Below, in pieces: positions 12,148-24,810 of a stretch of 64,000 bases of DNA. The translations under genes and the position numbers were made by a program. The stretch is from contig NC_073693.1 of assembly GCF_029784155.1 (NCBI RefSeq), forward strand, positions 185,959,802 to 186,023,801. The letters run 5' to 3'. The first letter of the stretch is position 1; every line of letters begins with the position of its first letter. The notes beneath the pieces were generated by a model. It worked only from the letters and a program-made list of their open reading frames with translations, was not told the origin of the DNA and did no database searches. Source of the stretch: Uranotaenia lowii. Lineage: Eukaryota > Arthropoda > Insecta > Diptera > Culicidae.

Positions 12148-13838
12148 TTATAGTTCTAAACTTCAAAATATGATGGTCAACCGTCAACTGAAATAAAAAT
12201 GGTACAAACAGACAAAAAATAAGATTTATCGAACTCTAAGAATATATGTTTTCAGAACAAAAAAACAGAATTGAAAAACAAAGACGGAAAAAGACTAAAC
12301 AATTCAAATAGTTTGATCATCAAATTTGGTGATTTTATTTGAAAATTTGGAAATACTTTGCAATAAAATTCGGTAAACTTATTTGGAATTTTAAAAACAA
12401 TATGAAGAAGTTAAGTTATTGAGCATTTCAAAAGGAATTTGTTTTAAAAAAAACTTCTTCCAATTTTAAAAACTTATCGAAGAATTTAATTGATAACGCA
12501 AGGGATATACAGCATATTAGATGCCTATTTTTTTTAATGATTGATTCGGAGGATTTTGGCGCCCTGGACTCGAATCTTTTGTCGAGTTTTGTCTATCTCC
12601 ACTAGTTTTGGAGAGATTTGGAGTTTATAAGAGTAAAATGAGTCAAATAAATTATTGTTTATATTGTTTACTGAAGAACTAACTAGCTTGCATGAAAGAG
12701 AAACACGGATCCTGAATGAGTTAATAATGCTGAATTCTATCATATAATAATATTTTTCAAGATAATATAATTTCAAAGGTACGATAATCTTCAAAAAGTT
12801 TTTTTTTTTAAATTGAAAATATATCATTACAAGTATTTTTGCACTACTAAAGAAAATTTAAAAAAAGATTTTGTTGAAACCTACAAAACGATTTTAATTA
12901 TGGTTATAAAAATATATATTTTTTTTTAACTTGTCAAAGTTCTTCATTTGTCAGAATAAGGAAGACTTCAAAATTTTTTTGGTGCAGAAGTGTAGAAGTG
13001 CAAAAATTTCTTGAATGATTTTTACCTATTTTCAAAAGTTATTTGAAAAATAAAAGCTGATAAAAAATAACTAGTTGCTCATTTGGAACCAGGACACCTT
13101 AGTTAACCAAAATTCGCTGTTAAATTCTTTGCACCCCGGAAAAATGTGAATTTTGTGGCCTTGTGTAATTTATCAAAGCCCTTTTGAAAGTTGAGGCCAA
13201 AATAGATTTCTAGAAGTAATTTTCATGTCAGCATAAAATTGTAATGACAGAAACGGTTTATTTATAATTTGAAGTTAAAATGAGTGGTTTCAAATTTCCG
13301 AACTTGTTTAGATTGGGGTTACCATATCCCGCGACACCAAAAAGAGTACATTGAGATCATTCATCCAAAAAGTCAGGAGAATCGTTAAACAGCAGAACCC
13401 CGCTTATCCGACCTCTGGTTAAACGTAATCAAAAAAGTTTTGATTTGAAAAAAGGGTGGTTCATTGTGTGCATTGTAGATGGCGACTTCGCTGAAAAATT
13501 CAACAATTTTCATTCCTGCATCCAAAAGTTATTCACAAGACAACAAAACAAAGCGTTGATTTTTTTCGAATACACTCCTTATGCCGATTTCAGTAAACCC
13601 CGTATAAAAGCGAGGTTGAGTTTAAAAATTAATAAAGTATTAAAATATTGTGTGCGTTTGGTTTCAATGAATAAATTTCCAGCAATAATATTGGCGTTTG
13701 GAATTTGTAGCTGTCTTTGAAAATTATCAGATATTGAAAAGAAGTAGAGTTTTTTTTCTATTTTGCAAAATATATTTACTAAACATTAAGGTTTTAACAA
13801 AAGATTCATAATAATTTTTTTTTGGTATGTATACATTA
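12148..13838. other. A+T-rich intergenic DNA, nothing supported
   Basis: Only short chance frames and homopolymer runs are seen. A small block near 13316-13440 (GGGGTTACCATATCCCG and ACCCCGCTTATCCGACC) is more complex than its surroundings and may be one end of an old element. Confidence 0.4.
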
Positions 13839-14664
13839 GACCGCTGCAAAAAATGACTTTTTGCTCCCATATGTTTTTTCGATGCCTTTTGGGTCGCCAA
13901 GCATCAGTGTAAAATTTGAGATAATTTGATTGATTCCTGAGTTAGCGCAACGCGTTTCAATTTTGTATGGAAATTTGTATGGAAGAAGAAATTTTTGCAC
14001 ATTAAATTATCCAGAAAATTCAAATAAGCTTGAAATGAAATCGGTCTTTAATTTTTAGTTTTGACAAGCAGCTAAGAATTTCAAGAAAAAAGTTATTGCC
14101 GTTTCAAATAAAAAATCTGAATCCATTGAAAAGTATTTAATAATGGCAGACTTTGCTTGCTAGAGCTTTTAATAATTTCATGAAATGTTTTTGTAAATGT
14201 TATACAAATCAATAAATTTCCTGGCTATGCAAAGCAGTTGTCTGAGATTTTTATACACATCCTACGGTTTCACAGCTTTCAAACAAGCAGTCAAAAACGC
14301 TAAAATCAAAAATAATAATTTTGAAAACCAAAACTTTGTACCTATAACATCGAATATATTTCCTGGGCTAAAGGTTAGGTTTGTAGTTTGTTCAGATGAA
14401 TTGTACTGCAAGAATCAAGGAATATTTTTCATTAAAAGTTATGTTTTTTGGAACTTTCAGTACAGCTGTGGAGATTTTTAAATGAAAAATTTTGATTCCC
14501 TATAAAAATTTCCATACAATATTAAAACTCTGCGCTGATTCAGGACTGCATGGATCGCTTCCAAAATTTTTATTGCTATTTCTGGCAGCAAAAACAACAC
14601 AAAAAGTTATGGGAGGTGTAAAAATTAAAGAATTTGAAATTTTTATACAAAGCTTGCAGCGGTC
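13839..14664. mobile_element. TA-flanked MITE with GACCGCTGCAA ends (826 bp)
   Basis: GACCGCTGCAA at 13839 and TTGCAGCGGTC ending at 14664 are perfect 11-bp inverted ends with TA on both outer sides (13837-13838 and 14665-14666). There is no transposase frame. The size and TA target suggest a Tc1/mariner-mobilised miniature element. Confidence 0.7.
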
Positions 14665-15412
14665 TAATATTCATACATATGTAGGTGATCATTTTTCACA
14701 AACAACCTAACCCGAATTCAACAAAAGAAGCATTAGTCAAAACAAATTACTGTCCAAAACACAGTTTACTATACATAATTAATATTAAAGAAATAAAATC
14801 ACAAACAATTAAAATAGTTTTTGTTTCTATGATTAGCTCGGATTTCCCAAAAAATACCTTTCTGCTTTCACCCATATTCATCTTAGAAAAAGCTGTTATT
14901 TTTAACATGATTCGACTGTAAGCTCCAAAAACGTTGACATTACGTCGTAGACCGTCTCTGTAGTCTAATTAGTATGAACAAAGTGGTTGGGTATAGACAA
15001 CGAGCGTTAACAAAATTGAATAGAAAATATAAGCTCGGTCAAATCTTGAGTCATCGTAATATTTCCAACCAAGTTACTAAGCGGAAAAGTTTTCAAATAA
15101 AACTTACAAGAAGACTATCAATATCATTCTTGACCTTATTTTCTTATTAATGAAAATTTGTTTCCTCTAATTCAACCAGCACGTTATTCTAAACAAGAAA
15201 CACTGGTTCCATCCAATTTTTGAAAAATTCGAAGAAATTTGCTTTTTGTGCCTTATGTTTAAATCTTTGCTGCATACATTTAGGCGTTTTATCACTGCAC
15301 CCAAAATGAATTTTAAACAGTAACGGCACAGTTATGTACGTAGATTAATTAAAAAAAAAAAATCAGGAATTTCTCAACATCATAAAAATGAAAATGAGTC
15401 GGATTTTCACTC

Positions 15413-15418
15413 TTTATT
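15413..15418 (-). terminator. Poly(A) signal AATAAA of gene B
   Basis: AATAAA on the minus strand, about 250 bp downstream of the stop at 15668. It is the nearest canonical signal and gives a plausible short 3' UTR. Confidence 0.5.
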
Positions 15419-15667
15419 GTTATTAGAATCGTGCACTGATTTACAACAGACTTCATCATTTTACACCGTACAGCTATCTTCTATAAGGCACATCAACACA
15501 TGTATTCTGTGAATTATGTGAGCTTCGTTCATAAGCTTTAACAATATAGTTCATCTCAAATACATATTTTAATTTCATTTTGTTGCTGAAATATTTTCAT
15601 ACTTTACAGGAGCATATAACAAAGAAACACCCGACCCTATACAGAAGAAGTTAAGCGAAGTCTAACA

Positions 15668-17193
15668 CTAATATGGATTGACTGCTGCCAGTCCTACACG
15701 GCCACTGCTTCTCGAAACCGGTGGAGGTCGTGGTTCTGCATAGCTATGGCGGTAGCCCTTGTTCAGGTTGCCGAGACTTTTGGCAGGCACGATACGCGAT
15801 GGGATGGGTTCCCGATCGAGACCCGGATAGCGATCATTCGGTTCCAACTCGCGATATCCGCCACTGTGAGTCGATCGAGGTGGCACTCTCGCAGGGAAAT
15901 CATCCACTTCGTCTTCGGTGCTCCAGCCGTTGCTTTCGTGCGAGCTCACGACAACCGGTTCCAGAGAACTTCTTCTAGGTGCTTCGGTGGCGCGCTTGGC
16001 TTGCATCATGTGTTCCCGTTCCTGACGTTCCCTTTCGATGCGCTCTTGTTCGTAACGTTCCCGTTCCATTTGCTGGAACTTTTCTTTTGCGTTTTGGAAC
16101 CGATCCTTTGGAGAAACCTTGCGTATGGTCGATTCTGGCGAACTTGTTTTAATCTCAATCGATTTGTTTCGAGCTTCAATCTTCTTCATTACGGGTGACT
16201 TCTTGGCTTCCTCGCGGTATCGCGGCAAGTCATCTCTGTATTTTTCTTCTGGTTCACAATCTTCTGGATACATCGGTTCGCGTTCCCATCGATCATCGTA
16301 CCGATCGTTGCTGTGTTTGGAGTTACCCGCAGGCTTATGACGAGGATTAGGGTTTTTACCGTTACTGTCTACAAGATCTCTCGAGACACGCTCCTCGGGT
16401 TCACGATATGGTCTTCGATCGTTGAAGCCACCTCGATATCTGTCTTCTAAACTCTCGTCTCGTGCAGCTCTGTGACGTTCTCTGTTGTTAGAAGACGATC
16501 TGGGATGTTCTCTAAATTCACGCTCGATTCTGAATTCACGATGATCATCGAACGATGGTGAGTATTTTGTTTTTATGACTCTTTCTGGTGAATATTCTCT
16601 AAAACCGTCTCTATAAGCTGACATACGCTTAGGGGAATCATCGCAGTGATTTCCCGTTTCTGAAACCATTTCACGGTATTTCTGTCGGTCTGTCAGATTT
16701 TCGTGATAACGATCGTTGTCGTATCCGTCGTAGTATTTCCCTCCATTGTGAGGTTTCCTAAACCCACTGCTTTCATCGGGAATGTTCTCTTGATATCGTT
16801 CCGGATGCACATTCCTTCTACGACCGTCTTCTTGATCCTCGATGGTGATTTTTTTCTTACGAGTTTCTTCGATGAACTCATCCCCATGGAAAGCGTCCCG
16901 GAATCTATTGCGCATTGGATTTGATTTGTTGATGACTGGTTTGACTTCTTCTTCCCGTGAATTAACAGACCCTCGCAGACTTTGATCTTCTTCGCGACTG
17001 GAAGAGCGCTGGAATCTGCTGCGTGATTCTTGTCTCACATTCGGATAGAGATAGGTAGATGGAGGATCTCGGTATTTGTTGTTTCGCGCCATTGGTTCTT
17101 CTTCGTAGTGCGCTTTGGATCTTCCATTAACGGGAGGAACTTGATGAGTAGATCTTGTGTACGGAACTTCCTGTTCGTTTACCCATTCATCTT
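15668..17193 (-). CDS. Gene B, last coding exon: Arg/Glu/Ser-rich protein C-terminus
   Basis: The exon opens after the acceptor CTATCTTTCAG and supplies 507 residues plus a TAG stop. The first codon is completed by one base (G) from the exon ending at 22470, giving the in-frame join SSS-EDEWVNEQ. The sequence is highly charged and probably disordered, with repeated RYRE/DRYR/REFRE-type runs. About residues 330-370 of this exon form a long single charged helix or coiled coil (KEKFQQMERERYEQERIE). The C-terminal 50 residues are Pro/Ser-rich and look constrained (KSLGNLNKGYRHSYAEP and SSGRVGLAAVNPY). No enzyme domain, signal peptide or membrane segment is seen. I do not recognise the protein; a cytoplasmic scaffold or adaptor tail is one possibility. 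Codon use is more G+C-rich than the flanking DNA, as expected of a real exon. Confidence 0.88.
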
Positions 17194-18598
17194 CTGAAAG
17201 ATAGGAAAAATACAGATTCAGGGTTGGTGATTTATGAAAATTTGAAAGTATTTCGTAAAGAAAACTTAAGGAATTAAAGTAAAAACAAATTCCGGAAACT
17301 TAAGTATTCATGTGAAAAAGGTGGTCAACTGTTTTCTTACAATTTTGTAGTTTCGTTAAGATTAATAAATATATTTTTTTGTTCAAATATGATTTTTTTT
17401 TTTAAAAGGAAGTTAGTTTTAGTTTATTATTTAGTTTTTTGTGGTATTTTAACTTTACAAGCAACCTTTCGCAAATTTCCTTTCAAGAATATGGGTTCAA
17501 GTCTCCTATTTTTACCGTATAACCTTCATGGTTATAAAGCAAATCACACATTTTTGAGCTTATTATTGGCCTAACTCGATCATTGCAATTCCATGCCTAA
17601 CAAAACCCACCAATATACATATCTCTAATGATAAATTTCACGCGCTTGTACCACTCACAAGTGATTTTCCGTTCGCAAATCAAAAAATCTCAATAATTTT
17701 AATAATCATAAACACACAAAAGAGGAAAACAAAATTTTAACATGTTTTGTATTCATTTGAATATAAAATTTTTTGAACGAAAAAGTGTAAATTTTGAACA
17801 TGTTGACCAAAAATAAAAAACATATGGAATGATATTTTGCAATATTCAGAATTCTTTTCTTAAGACAAGAAATACTGTTTCATTGTGTAGAAATTTGTTC
17901 ATATCCAAAAGATCTGTTCTAAAAAGCGATCTTCAACAGTAGCAAATGAGTGAATTCACGTCGTAAAAATGGAAATTTCTAGATTTGGAATCAACAAGAA
18001 ATCAGATCTTTTTTGAAAATGACGAGACGATTCTTATTCACTGAGTTTTATAGAAACCGGTTGAAGTTCATCTGTTTATGACAGCACGAATGAGTGAATT
18101 TGCGGAATTTTTTTTTGATTTTTTTTTTATTGAAATTTAGAAGGGGAATGTGCTCTGAAAGCTGTTTTGACTATCCAGATGATCGGATTTTTACAAATCG
18201 AACATAATTGGCTTGATTTTTTTTCTTGAATAATCAATTTTCTAGTCAAAATCAAAATAATTGAAAAAAGACATTTTTTTGGTGAATCTTCAAATACAGA
18301 CAGTAGTTTTTTAACGTATGATTCCTCAATGTGTTGTTTTGTAAGTGCGAGTCAAAATATAGAAAATGTTAAAAACAGACTAAAAATTTAGGATTTTGCT
18401 AGTCAGAATAAAAATTTATCATTTTTTAAATTACACATAAAATGTTAAGGCTATGAAAGTGGTTCTGAATAACTTGAAAATTCGTAACGTGAATTCAGTC
18501 AACAACAATGTTTTGTTAAATCTGCGTGAATTGACGTTACAATATAACCCTAATCGGGTGCATCCAAACAATACTATTTATTCGGGGGCCCTTAATTA

Positions 18599-20926
18599 GG
18601 CTTACCAGAACAATTTAGGAAAGTAAGACTTTTAGTATGAAAAAACAAGCAAAAATTAGGACTTCTCTTAATCGAAAGAAGGACAAAAAGTAGGACGCCT
18701 GATTTTGTAACATATTGAAAAAAAAAACGAAATCTAGAGACTTCAAATAAATTCAATAAAAAATTAGGTTAATTGATCAAAATTCTTCATCAAAAAGTTA
18801 TGCAATAACTACTTTGGTACAATTTATGCTTTCATTGAAATTTAAAAAATTAAAGTTTTTTTTGTGTTATCATTATTTTTCCAATGAGCTGATTTATTTT
18901 CAGGCATATTCTAAGTATTATTTTTCTATAATGTGTTATAATGTTGAAATCGTTGAAATCGAGAACATGGAAATCGATTTTTTTTTTCAAAATAACGCAT
19001 CTATTTTAAATTTCATAGTATTCTGTGAAATTGTTTGAAATTAAATTCTTTTGTATGAAATTCAATTTTTAAACACAAAGCTTCAATATCTCGGTTTTAT
19101 AGGGGAGAGTGGGGTATCGTGGGCCATGGGGAAACGTGGGCCACTTTTAATATCTCAGATGTGTGTTGAGATAAAAATCTCAAACCAACTGTCATCGTCG
19201 TCGCTTTGCGTGAGCATATATTCCTATATGTTGTTGACTGAAATACGCATAATATGCTTCTTTTATTTATCAAGCTATAAAAAGTTAGAAAAATTTACTT
19301 ACATAATTTAAAAAACACCCGCTAATTTAATCGATGAGGAACCTAAAGTGCATAACAAAAATATTCTCATACGCTTATGATCTTGGTTTTGTCATGATCT
19401 TTTTCATGGAAAAGGAATTTTTGATGAAACATCAATAAGTCACACAAACGCAACCAATTTGCAAATCATAGCTTGTGGGGAATCGTGGGCCAGACATCTT
19501 GAATCACCTATATTTTTATGTTTTACACACATTCAGAACTTATAATACGTTTTACCTATCTGTAAAGTTTTCTTATGCCAAATGAAGAGTTATGAAAAAT
19601 ATTTTGTCCATCCTATATAAGAAATTTTGCCAAATCGTTCGCGAGCCAGTTTTTGGAATCTATGCGATCATACACAGCTCTCTTTTTTATTTCGTCATCT
19701 GAAATTGCTTTAAAATAACGAAATGAATAAGGAAATCACTGATTTGGGTCAACTCATAAACTTTGCATGTTATTTGGTCAATTTGGATTTGGTGGCCCAC
19801 GATTCCCCACCATTTTTCAAAATTGAAAAAATTTTGCTTTTTTTCAAACAGCCAGAATTTGGGGAAAATAACTTATTAAAAACTTTAAAAAAATACCATA
19901 TGATACCTTGAAAATGTAGAAAACCATACCATTTTTTATTTTCATTTTATCTTTTATAATAAAGAAGTTATGGAACATCGAAAAAAAGTGGCCCATGATT
20001 CCCCACTCTCCCATACAATTTATTTTTTCCAATTATCTTTATTTTAAATAAAATCAATAACTGACTTTGTTTTGAGAAAACAAAACTAATCGAATGAAGC
20101 AAGAAAAAATGCTGAATGTAAGAACCTACGTAAGAAGCTGGAAGTTTTTAAAGATTAAAGAAAGCATAAGTAACTACCTCTTATTGGACGACACATCTAC
20201 ATACACTGGTACACACAAACGGGCAAATTTATTCATGTTTGTTTTAAATAATTATTACCATTGGGTAAAATTATGACTGAGTTAATATTCGTGGTGAAAA
20301 GAATTGTTTTATCACTAAGTAAAAACTCATTTGTTGTAAGAATTTGGAGCGACTTGCTGATTAGCTTAGAAAATGATTTGTAATATTCATTAAGAAATTT
20401 GTTCCGTGAAAACTGAATATTGATACTTGATAAAAGTATTCAGTCGACATTATTCATTATACCTCCAAAACTTTCTAGTATTTTAAAATTTCATATAAAA
20501 TTTCTCGACATTTTTTTCTCAATCCTTTGATATACTTGGTGGCTGTTCTTAGACGTCAATAATTCGTTTAACACATAAAAATAAGTACGAGTAGACTTTT
20601 AGTGACTGAGAATGAGTTAAGCTTATTTGGTTTTAGTGAAAAAGCTGATTAAGGTCATAAGGTGTTTTCATGTTAGGAGAAATTACGGTAGATACTCAAT
20701 TGATTTGTTGTGCTTGAGTGGTTTCGAATGAAAAATGTTGAAACCAAAAATTAATCATGAACATGACTTACTATTACCTAATAGGTTTGCTAGTAAAATT
20801 TAACGAAATAGACAATAGACCAACCAAATGTCGAAAAAGTAGGATATTATGGGTTCAAAGTAGGACGGTAGAACAAAGGGCCAAAAAGTAGGACATGTAC
20901 TACCAAAGTAGGACGTCTGGTAAGCC
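18599..20926. mobile_element. TA-flanked element with GGCTTACCAGA ends and AAAGTAGGAC repeats, interrupted
   Basis: GGCTTACCAGA at 18599 pairs with TCTGGTAAGCC ending at 20926. TA lies outside both (18597-18598 and 20927-20928). The phrase AAAGTAGGAC or close variants occurs near both ends (about 18620-18695 and 20838-20915). A different TA element sits inside it at 19102-20013, which accounts for 0.9 kb of its 2.3 kb. No transposase was seen. Confidence 0.65.
19102..20013. mobile_element. TA-flanked MITE with GGGGAATCGTGGGCC phrase (912 bp)
   Basis: Left end GGGGAGAGTGGGGTATCGTG and right end (complement) TGGGAGAGTGGGGAATCATG are inverted and flanked by TA (19100-19101 and 20014-20015). The phrase recurs inside in direct orientation at about 19479 (GGGGAATCGTGGGCC) and inverted at about 19792 (GGCCCACGATTCCCC). 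There is no transposase frame. It has the same outer ends as the elements at 30763 and 52151 but a different phrase. Confidence 0.85.
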
Positions 20927-22049
20927 TACCATTAATGAATTCTTGAAATCTTTAATTTTGCGTCATAACTTTTTTTATGGACGCACCGCACCCTGAAAGC
21001 CCAGGACAAAAAACTCCCTCATAAGACCTTGAGTGTCAATTTGACACTCCTCGCATAAAACCAATACATCTGTGTTGTTTCTCAACCGATTTTTACAAAA
21101 TTTATAGATTTGGAAACCTCGTAATGTAATTCAAATATATTTTTCAGACATGACTCATCTTCAGTTTGTGACTTCAGTTTTCCGTTATTCAAAGACTTTG
21201 AAAAAATCATGCTTTTGAAAAAAAAACTATAGAACAGCTGCGGTATGCTTAAAAAATTCTTTTCTGTCCAAGAAAGCTGGAGTTAGAAGCTTAACGTTCC
21301 ACATAAGGATATATTTTTTTAAAAATGTTTAAGATCATGACCACAAAAAATGTAAAAAAGTGGTGTAAAACCGTACTTTTCAATCAATGAACCGTTAAAA
21401 TTGTTTAAGTCATACCAGGTAAATTAAAAAAAAAGATGACGTAATTGGCACATTTTTAAAATTTGAGATTGCTAGCTGTAGTTTGCACTTACTTATGAAT
21501 ATTTAGAAAGTATTTCAAATTTTTACTTTTCATATTCTTGTAAAGTATTGCAGCGGTTATGTAATTACTGTAAAACGGGGTAACATATGACAGTGAAAAG
21601 ATACAATAATACTCTTAACACTGTGAGCCAGCTTTGGGGAAATAAGTTGCATTTTTAGTGCAGTAAGCATTACTTGGAAAGTTTACATAACAATAAACAT
21701 TATTATTGCGCAAGACGTCTGTATGCATGAGGAGATGTTTTTCTTTATTTTTCCGGTTCTGTACAGAATATCCTGACTGACGTTTTCGATAAATAAAAAT
21801 TTAAAGTTTTGAAATTCAATACCAAGATTTTGATATTCTTAGCCCGCAAAATGCAGGAGAACTTCGTCACTGCTAACTCTAGGAGGCCCCCTTAACTTAT
21901 GCAAGAGAACAACTGTTCTAGATATTATTTCAAGGGGTGCCCTTTAGTTGTTATATTTCAAGTTTTCATTCCGATTTTCCTTTTTTTTCCTAGTCTATTC
22001 ATAGATTTGTAGAAATTGAAGTAGTATGATAAAAGGAATGTTTAACCTT

Positions 22050-22133
22050 TTTTTTCATCGGGGCCCCCCCTGAGACGGGAGGCCCGGGCAATTGCCCCTT
22101 TTGACCCCCCTCCCCCTTAATCCGGCCTTGTCA
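22050..22133. mobile_element. hAT-type terminus (GGCCGGATTAAGGGGG family), solo
   Basis: Read on the minus strand the block starts CAAGGCCGGATTAAGGGGG, continues through a G-rich stretch and GGGGCAATTGCCCGGGCC, and ends at about 22050. CAAGGCC-type starts and a GGGCAATTGCCC core are familiar from hAT non-autonomous families. I found no opposite end. Confidence 0.45.
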
Positions 22134-22469
22134 TTATCATTTTTTTGAAATTTAGCAGTTTTTAAAAAAATCTCAATTTAAGAAACAATTTTTATTCACA
22201 GCCATGTTAAAAACGGCTATCGCCACTCTTTTGTTAGTTTCAGTGAAATCCAGTTGGCGTTGCATGTCAAACAGCTTTGCTGTAAATCGCCAAACAAAAG
22301 AAGAATTTAATATTTGTTCCGGCCTAAATTATTTAAAAAAAAGCTTAGATGTCGAGTAAAACTCGAAAATGTCTTCATCCAGAATGGACAATAAGACCTC
22401 CTGAACTAACATGGCCGAACTTTACTGGAGGTTTTAAGCGATTATTTCTATTGTTCGATTGATACTTAC

Positions 22470-22660
22470 CACTCGAGCTTTGAGCTTCCTGTCGCTCGGG
22501 ACTGGGGGCCAGATCGGATCCAATGCCAGAGGAGCCACGTGACGACACACCTTGCTTGCCGTTGATGTTGCTATTGTTGTGGTTGTTGTGATTGCTGCTG
22601 CCGATGTTGGCATTTCCGACAACCGATGTTAAAGGTCCGACGATGCATGGGTTCCGACTT
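22470..22660 (-). CDS. Gene B, internal exon (191 bp)
   Basis: The acceptor is CTCTTTTTTAG and the donor is GAGTG before GTAAGTATC. It enters in phase 2 and leaves in phase 1. The frame reads SRNPCIVGPLTSVVGNANIG, then an Asn/His-rich run, then SSRGSSGIGSDLAPSPERQE. Two other frames are also open but do not fit the neighbouring exons. The Asn/Gly/Ser-rich composition is typical of a disordered linker. Confidence 0.82.
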
Positions 22661-22821
22661 CTAAAAAAGAGTTCAAGTTTTTTTTATATAGATATAGGTA
22701 ATTTATTTTTACGAGCACTGTTCCAGTATGAAAACAGCACACAACTCATGATTGAGTGTATAAGTGTGGTAATGAGAGTAGCCGATTGAATGGGCTTCAG
22801 AAGTATGTACATAATTCCTAC

Positions 22822-23208
22822 CTCTTTGAGTCATTGCCATTATTGGATTTATCGTAGTCCTTGGCTGGAAGCAGCAGGGGAACGCCACCGCTAAGCTTCT
22901 CCCGCAGTTCAGCAGCCAGCGAGTCGTACAGCTTGGATTGGCTCAAAATTGGCGATATCGGACTAGTCGGGGAGTGTTGCTGCTCCTCGCTGCATTCCGA
23001 TTCCCGGGTACTGGTGCCGGTATCGCTTCCGTGTGATGAATCAATCCTACGTGGCGAATCGAATCTTCTCGGCATCTGCTGGTGATGCTGTTGTTGATGT
23101 TGTTGTAGTTGATGATGTTGGTGGACCTTCTGCTGATGCTGATGATGATGCTTTCTTTCCGGAGCGCCCGTTACAACCGATGTTGTTAATTGCGCTGACA
23201 AGCCCAGT
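22822..23208 (-). CDS. Gene B, internal exon (387 bp) with His/Gln tract
   Basis: The acceptor is CGCGCCTTTCAG and the donor is CAAAGAG before GTAGGAAT. The frame begins LGLSAQLTTSVVTGAPERK, passes through a 28-residue His/Gln tract coded by CAT/CAA-type triplets, then a Ser/Thr/Pro region (CSEEQQHSPTSPISPILSQ) and a better-ordered block (KLYDSLAAELREKL, then PLLLPAKDYDK). The exon joins the next (22660) across a 161-bp intron with AG+A making Arg. The exon starts mid-codon, so at least one upstream exon exists at higher coordinates. Triplet repeats in the His/Gln tract may be length-variable. Confidence 0.82.
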
Positions 23209-24810
23209 CTGAAAGGCGCGAAGAAACGTTTTTGGTTAAACTACTTTTTTTCTTCTCCCTGCTAAGCTGAGTATAGAAAGGTGAAAGTGACACAACGGAA
23301 GAAAAGAGATACCGGACCAACGACTCTCGGATGACGACCGATTCCGATTGTCATCTGGAGTGCAACTGGTTCCCTCAGCTCTCGTCCGACAGGTATGACG
23401 TGATTTATTTTCATTATTCAAATTCCTGTTTTCAAACCGACAGCGCGTTACAATGCGGATTGACAATTTGCGTCTTTCCATTTTATTGTTTTGTGGAGAT
23501 TGCGGATCATTAATATTAAATAGCCACCTGAAGGTTACTTTTCCCCACCATTCCTCCCACAACAACCGACTGGACTGGAGGCTGCATCGTCAAGCAACAT
23601 AATGTGACGAGATACTTATGATGGGCGGTCGGTCGGTCGTTTGACTGAGTAGTGGTGCGAAATTCCAAGCCCCGACCATTGGAGAAATAACTAAGTCGGG
23701 TCAGGTTGGGTCGGGCCACGGTTTCATTTCATCTAAGGCAAGTTCTTCACTGTAATCATCAAGCAAGAGCTCAAGCTCTGGCATCTCTCGGTGTAAAAGC
23801 CTCTTCGTTCATCATTAAATTTCATGCAAGAAACGAATGGTTCCAAAATGGAGTTTCCTTGATCTACTTAGGTGCCACAGAGATTGGGTTTTCTAATTTT
23901 GAGCCCTCTAGAACCTGAAATAATTCTCATCAATCTTTTTTTTTTTGTTAAAAACAACAAAGAAAATATAATTTTGTCCTCGGAGAGTGAATGCAGTTTT
24001 AACCCTTTCTTTCCCATGGTAGCACATTCACAACTCGAACTTGATCCACAAGCTCGAACTTGAACTGGGCGATTTGGATCAACATCATCTTCTCACCCAA
24101 TGTGCAGGTATGAATGAAGAATAATTGCACAACATTTGAAAAAACCGATTCACTAGTTTTTGCTCGGCAGATCAAAAGCTACGCAAAACTTGGATTTTTC
24201 AAAAATTTAAATCAAGTTGTCATTGGATGTTCAATAATTTCACAAGTTTTCATAATTATCCTCAAAAAAAATAATGACGTGCAGAAAATTGGCAATATTG
24301 AATGATGGTTTGCTTAGATTTCCACTAAAACATATAAATTTTGAAATAAGTAAAGTTGATCACAGGTGATACACTGGGAACAAAGCGTACTTTTCATCTT
24401 GCTAATTTTTTATCAATACTCATGAAAATCCTTCTGTCAAAAGTTTTTTCTCTTCAGAATAGGTATTTCATCTACTAAAATAACCACATGTCTTGAAATA
24501 TTTGCATAAGCTCTTGCTTTTTTTTCGAAAAACGGCACGTTTTGTTTCTCTGGTGAAAAGGCAAAACTGAAAATTTCAAAAATTTAAATAGTTTTATTTT
24601 TGAGGGCTGGATTTACCCAAGAAATATTTCACAAAATAGGATCGTTTTAGTTTGTGATCAATGAGATGATGAAACTCCAGTTATTTTTTCCGTTTTTTTT
24701 CTCTTCTTATTTTTCATTTGCACCCTCTGTGTTGTTATCTTCTCAATGGAGCATATATGATGATTCACCTCAAAACCTAAATTTATCAACTGGATCATGA
24801 AAGTAGACTA
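23209..24810. other. Upstream intron of gene B, A+T-rich, nothing else supported
   Basis: Minus-strand frames in 23236-23720 are open for up to 109 residues, but no splice pair connects them convincingly to the exon at 23208. No repeats with recognisable ends are seen. Confidence 0.35.

Larger units (their letters stand above)
17194..22469 (-). other. Gene B large intron (5.3 kb), loaded with mobile DNA
   Basis: It is bounded by donor GTAAGTATC (22469 downwards) and acceptor CTTTCAG (to 17194) on the minus strand. It contains the nested pair of elements at 18599-20926 and a hAT-type end at 22050-22133. The rest (17200-18590 and 20930-22040) is A+T-rich with no supported gene. A lone TGTAAAACGGGGTAAC at 21570-21585 resembles the end of the element at 24811-27356. 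Confidence 0.8.

Noticed and set aside
15721..16340. Plus-strand frames of 73-150 residues
   Set aside because: They lie antisense to the gene B terminal exon, which has splice signals and in-frame joins.
22434..22622. Ala/Thr-rich 62-residue minus-strand frame
   Set aside because: It overlaps the internal exon of gene B in a frame that does not match the neighbouring splice phases and runs through the donor.
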